Shown piece after piece: positions 63,271 through 64,000 of a stretch of 64,000 bases of DNA. The position numbers and the translations under genes were made by a program. Each line of letters opens with the position of its first letter. Positions within the stretch are counted from its first letter, which is position 1. The notes below the pieces were generated by a model. It saw nothing but the letters and a program-made list of their open reading frames with translations, did no database searches and was not told the DNA's origin. Location of the stretch: contig NZ_SWCJ01000003.1 of NCBI RefSeq assembly GCF_005116665.1, positions 248,001 through 312,000 of the forward strand. Reading direction: 5' to 3'. This stretch comes from Ferrimonas aestuarii (GTDB taxonomy: Bacteria; Pseudomonadota; Gammaproteobacteria; Enterobacterales; Shewanellaceae).

Positions 63271-64000
63271 TGCGTAACGTTACTTTTGCTGCAACCCAGA
63301 TGGCGCTCAGCCGTGATCTGGAATCCAACCTCAACAAAGCGGAACAGGCGGTGCGTCAAGCAGCCGCCCAAGGCGCTCAAGTCATCCTGCTGCAGGAGCT
63401 GTTCGAGTATGAATACTTCTGTAAGAAACAGGAGGCCAAGTACCTAGAGTTGGCTCACCCACTGGACAATCACCCGTGGATCCCTCGGTTTGAAGCGCTG
63501 GCCAAAGAGCTAAACGTGGTGCTGCCCATCAGCTTCTTCGAGCGAGCTGGTAATGCCCACTTTAATTCACTGGTGATGATCGACGCCGATGGCAGTCGTC
63601 TTGAGTGCTACCGCAAAAGCCACATTCCTGATGGCCCAGGCTACAGCGAGAAGTTCTATTTCAGCCCAGGTGATACCGGCTTTAAAGTGTGGGACACCCA
63701 ATATGGCCGCTTTGGCGTGGCGATCTGCTGGGATCAGTGGTTCCCAGAAGCCGCCCGCGCCATGGCACTGCAGGGCGCCGAAGCGCTGTTCTATCCAACC
63801 GCCATTGGCTCAGAGCCTCAGGACGCCACTTTGGACTCTCGCGACCACTGGCAACGGGTAATGCAGGGCCACAGCGCCGCCAACATGCTACCGGTGATCG
63901 CCTCTAACCGCACTGGCGTTGAAACCGAGCAGGAGATCAGCACCACCTTCTATGGCAGCTCCTTCATCACCGATGAGACCGGCGCCAAGATTGCGGAAGC
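63270..64000 (+). CDS. aguB: N-carbamoylputrescine amidase, partial at window end
   Basis: The first 243 codons are present; the gene runs off the right edge. It starts at the ATG overlapping the last base of the aguA stop. The nitrilase triad is visible: the Glu in LLQELFEYEYF, the Lys in CYRKSHIP and the Cys in VAICWDQWFPE. It releases putrescine, CO2 and ammonia, completing the route to the substrate of SpeE. Members are usually about 290-300 residues, so about 50 residues are missing. Confidence 0.94.
   Translation, partial: MRNVTFAATQMALSRDLESNLNKAEQAVRQAAAQGAQVILLQELFEYEYFCKKQEAKYLELAHPLDNHPWIPRFEALAKELNVVLPISFFERAGNAHFNSLVMIDADGSRLECYRKSHIPDGPGYSEKFYFSPGDTGFKVWDTQYGRFGVAICWDQWFPEAARAMALQGAEALFYPTAIGSEPQDATLDSRDHWQRVMQGHSAANMLPVIASNRTGVETEQEISTTFYGSSFITDETGAKIAE

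Overview
The window reads as chromosome of a respiratory marine gammaproteobacterium of the Shewanella/Ferrimonas type. The reasons are periplasmic multiheme c-type cytochromes next to an FccA-like flavoprotein, a Dld-II type D-lactate dehydrogenase with an LctP permease, and Alteromonadales-like versions of dksA, gluQ-pcnB-folK-panBCD, mpl-ubiX-hpt and speA-aguAB. No phage, insertion sequence, integron or CRISPR array was seen; most of the window is compact core chromosome with small accessory patches.

The most unusual region is 1-4660. A divergent GAF-type regulator fragment faces two genes, each with its own near-consensus sigma-54 promoter: a secreted histidine-ammonia-lyase-fold enzyme lacking the Ala-Ser-Gly that forms the MIO electrophile, and a Tat-exported FccA/UrdA-like reductase. 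A periplasmic tetraheme cytochrome follows. The simplest reading is a periplasmic respiratory chain in which a MIO-independent lyase (ergothionase-like) makes an imidazolyl-acrylate, for example thiourocanate, and the flavoprotein reduces it with electrons from the tetraheme cytochrome. The substrate is inference.

From 4.8 to 8.6 kb lies a three-gene glucosylglycerate-type compatible-solute cluster (phosphatase, GT81 synthase, GH13_18 phosphorylase). From 8.7 to 14.2 kb are a POTRA-less Omp85-type barrel, a DCC-family thiol protein, a lectin-like lipoprotein, a hotdog thioesterase, RsmS/YbaM and a PhlG-family hydrolase. From 14.4 to 25.1 kb, mostly on the minus strand, are mrcB, hrpB, a pentaheme cytochrome, thpR (plus strand), a Fic protein and a large secreted FN3 protein with a MACPF-like motif.

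From 25.5 to 31.5 kb are pepB and a D-lactate module (lctP, dld). From 32 to 39.1 kb is a housekeeping run on the plus strand: an SDR, sfsA, dksA, gluQ, pcnB (with an apparent AUU start as in E. coli), folK, panB, panC and panD. From 39.2 to 46.7 kb on the minus strand are a CHASE3 chemoreceptor, an unannotated 30-residue membrane peptide gene, a divergent TrmB-like methyltransferase, the YadGH ABC exporter, and mpl-ubiX-hpt. From 46.8 to 57.4 kb are a MetJ-box-controlled NhaC-family transporter (metT), a DPP-IV peptidase, bactofilin, fbp, ppa, a transglutaminase/TPR lipoprotein, an MFS permease, a TIGR03899 protein and cobA.

From 57.5 to 58.2 kb is an array of three identical tRNA-Pro(TGG) genes interleaved with two 85-nt degenerate tRNA-like copies. 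The window ends in a polyamine locus: a eukaryotic-type AdoMet decarboxylase divergent from speE-speA-aguA-aguB, which encodes the arginine-agmatine-N-carbamoylputrescine-putrescine-spermidine route. Many genes end in hairpins with U-runs, several of them bidirectional between convergent genes.
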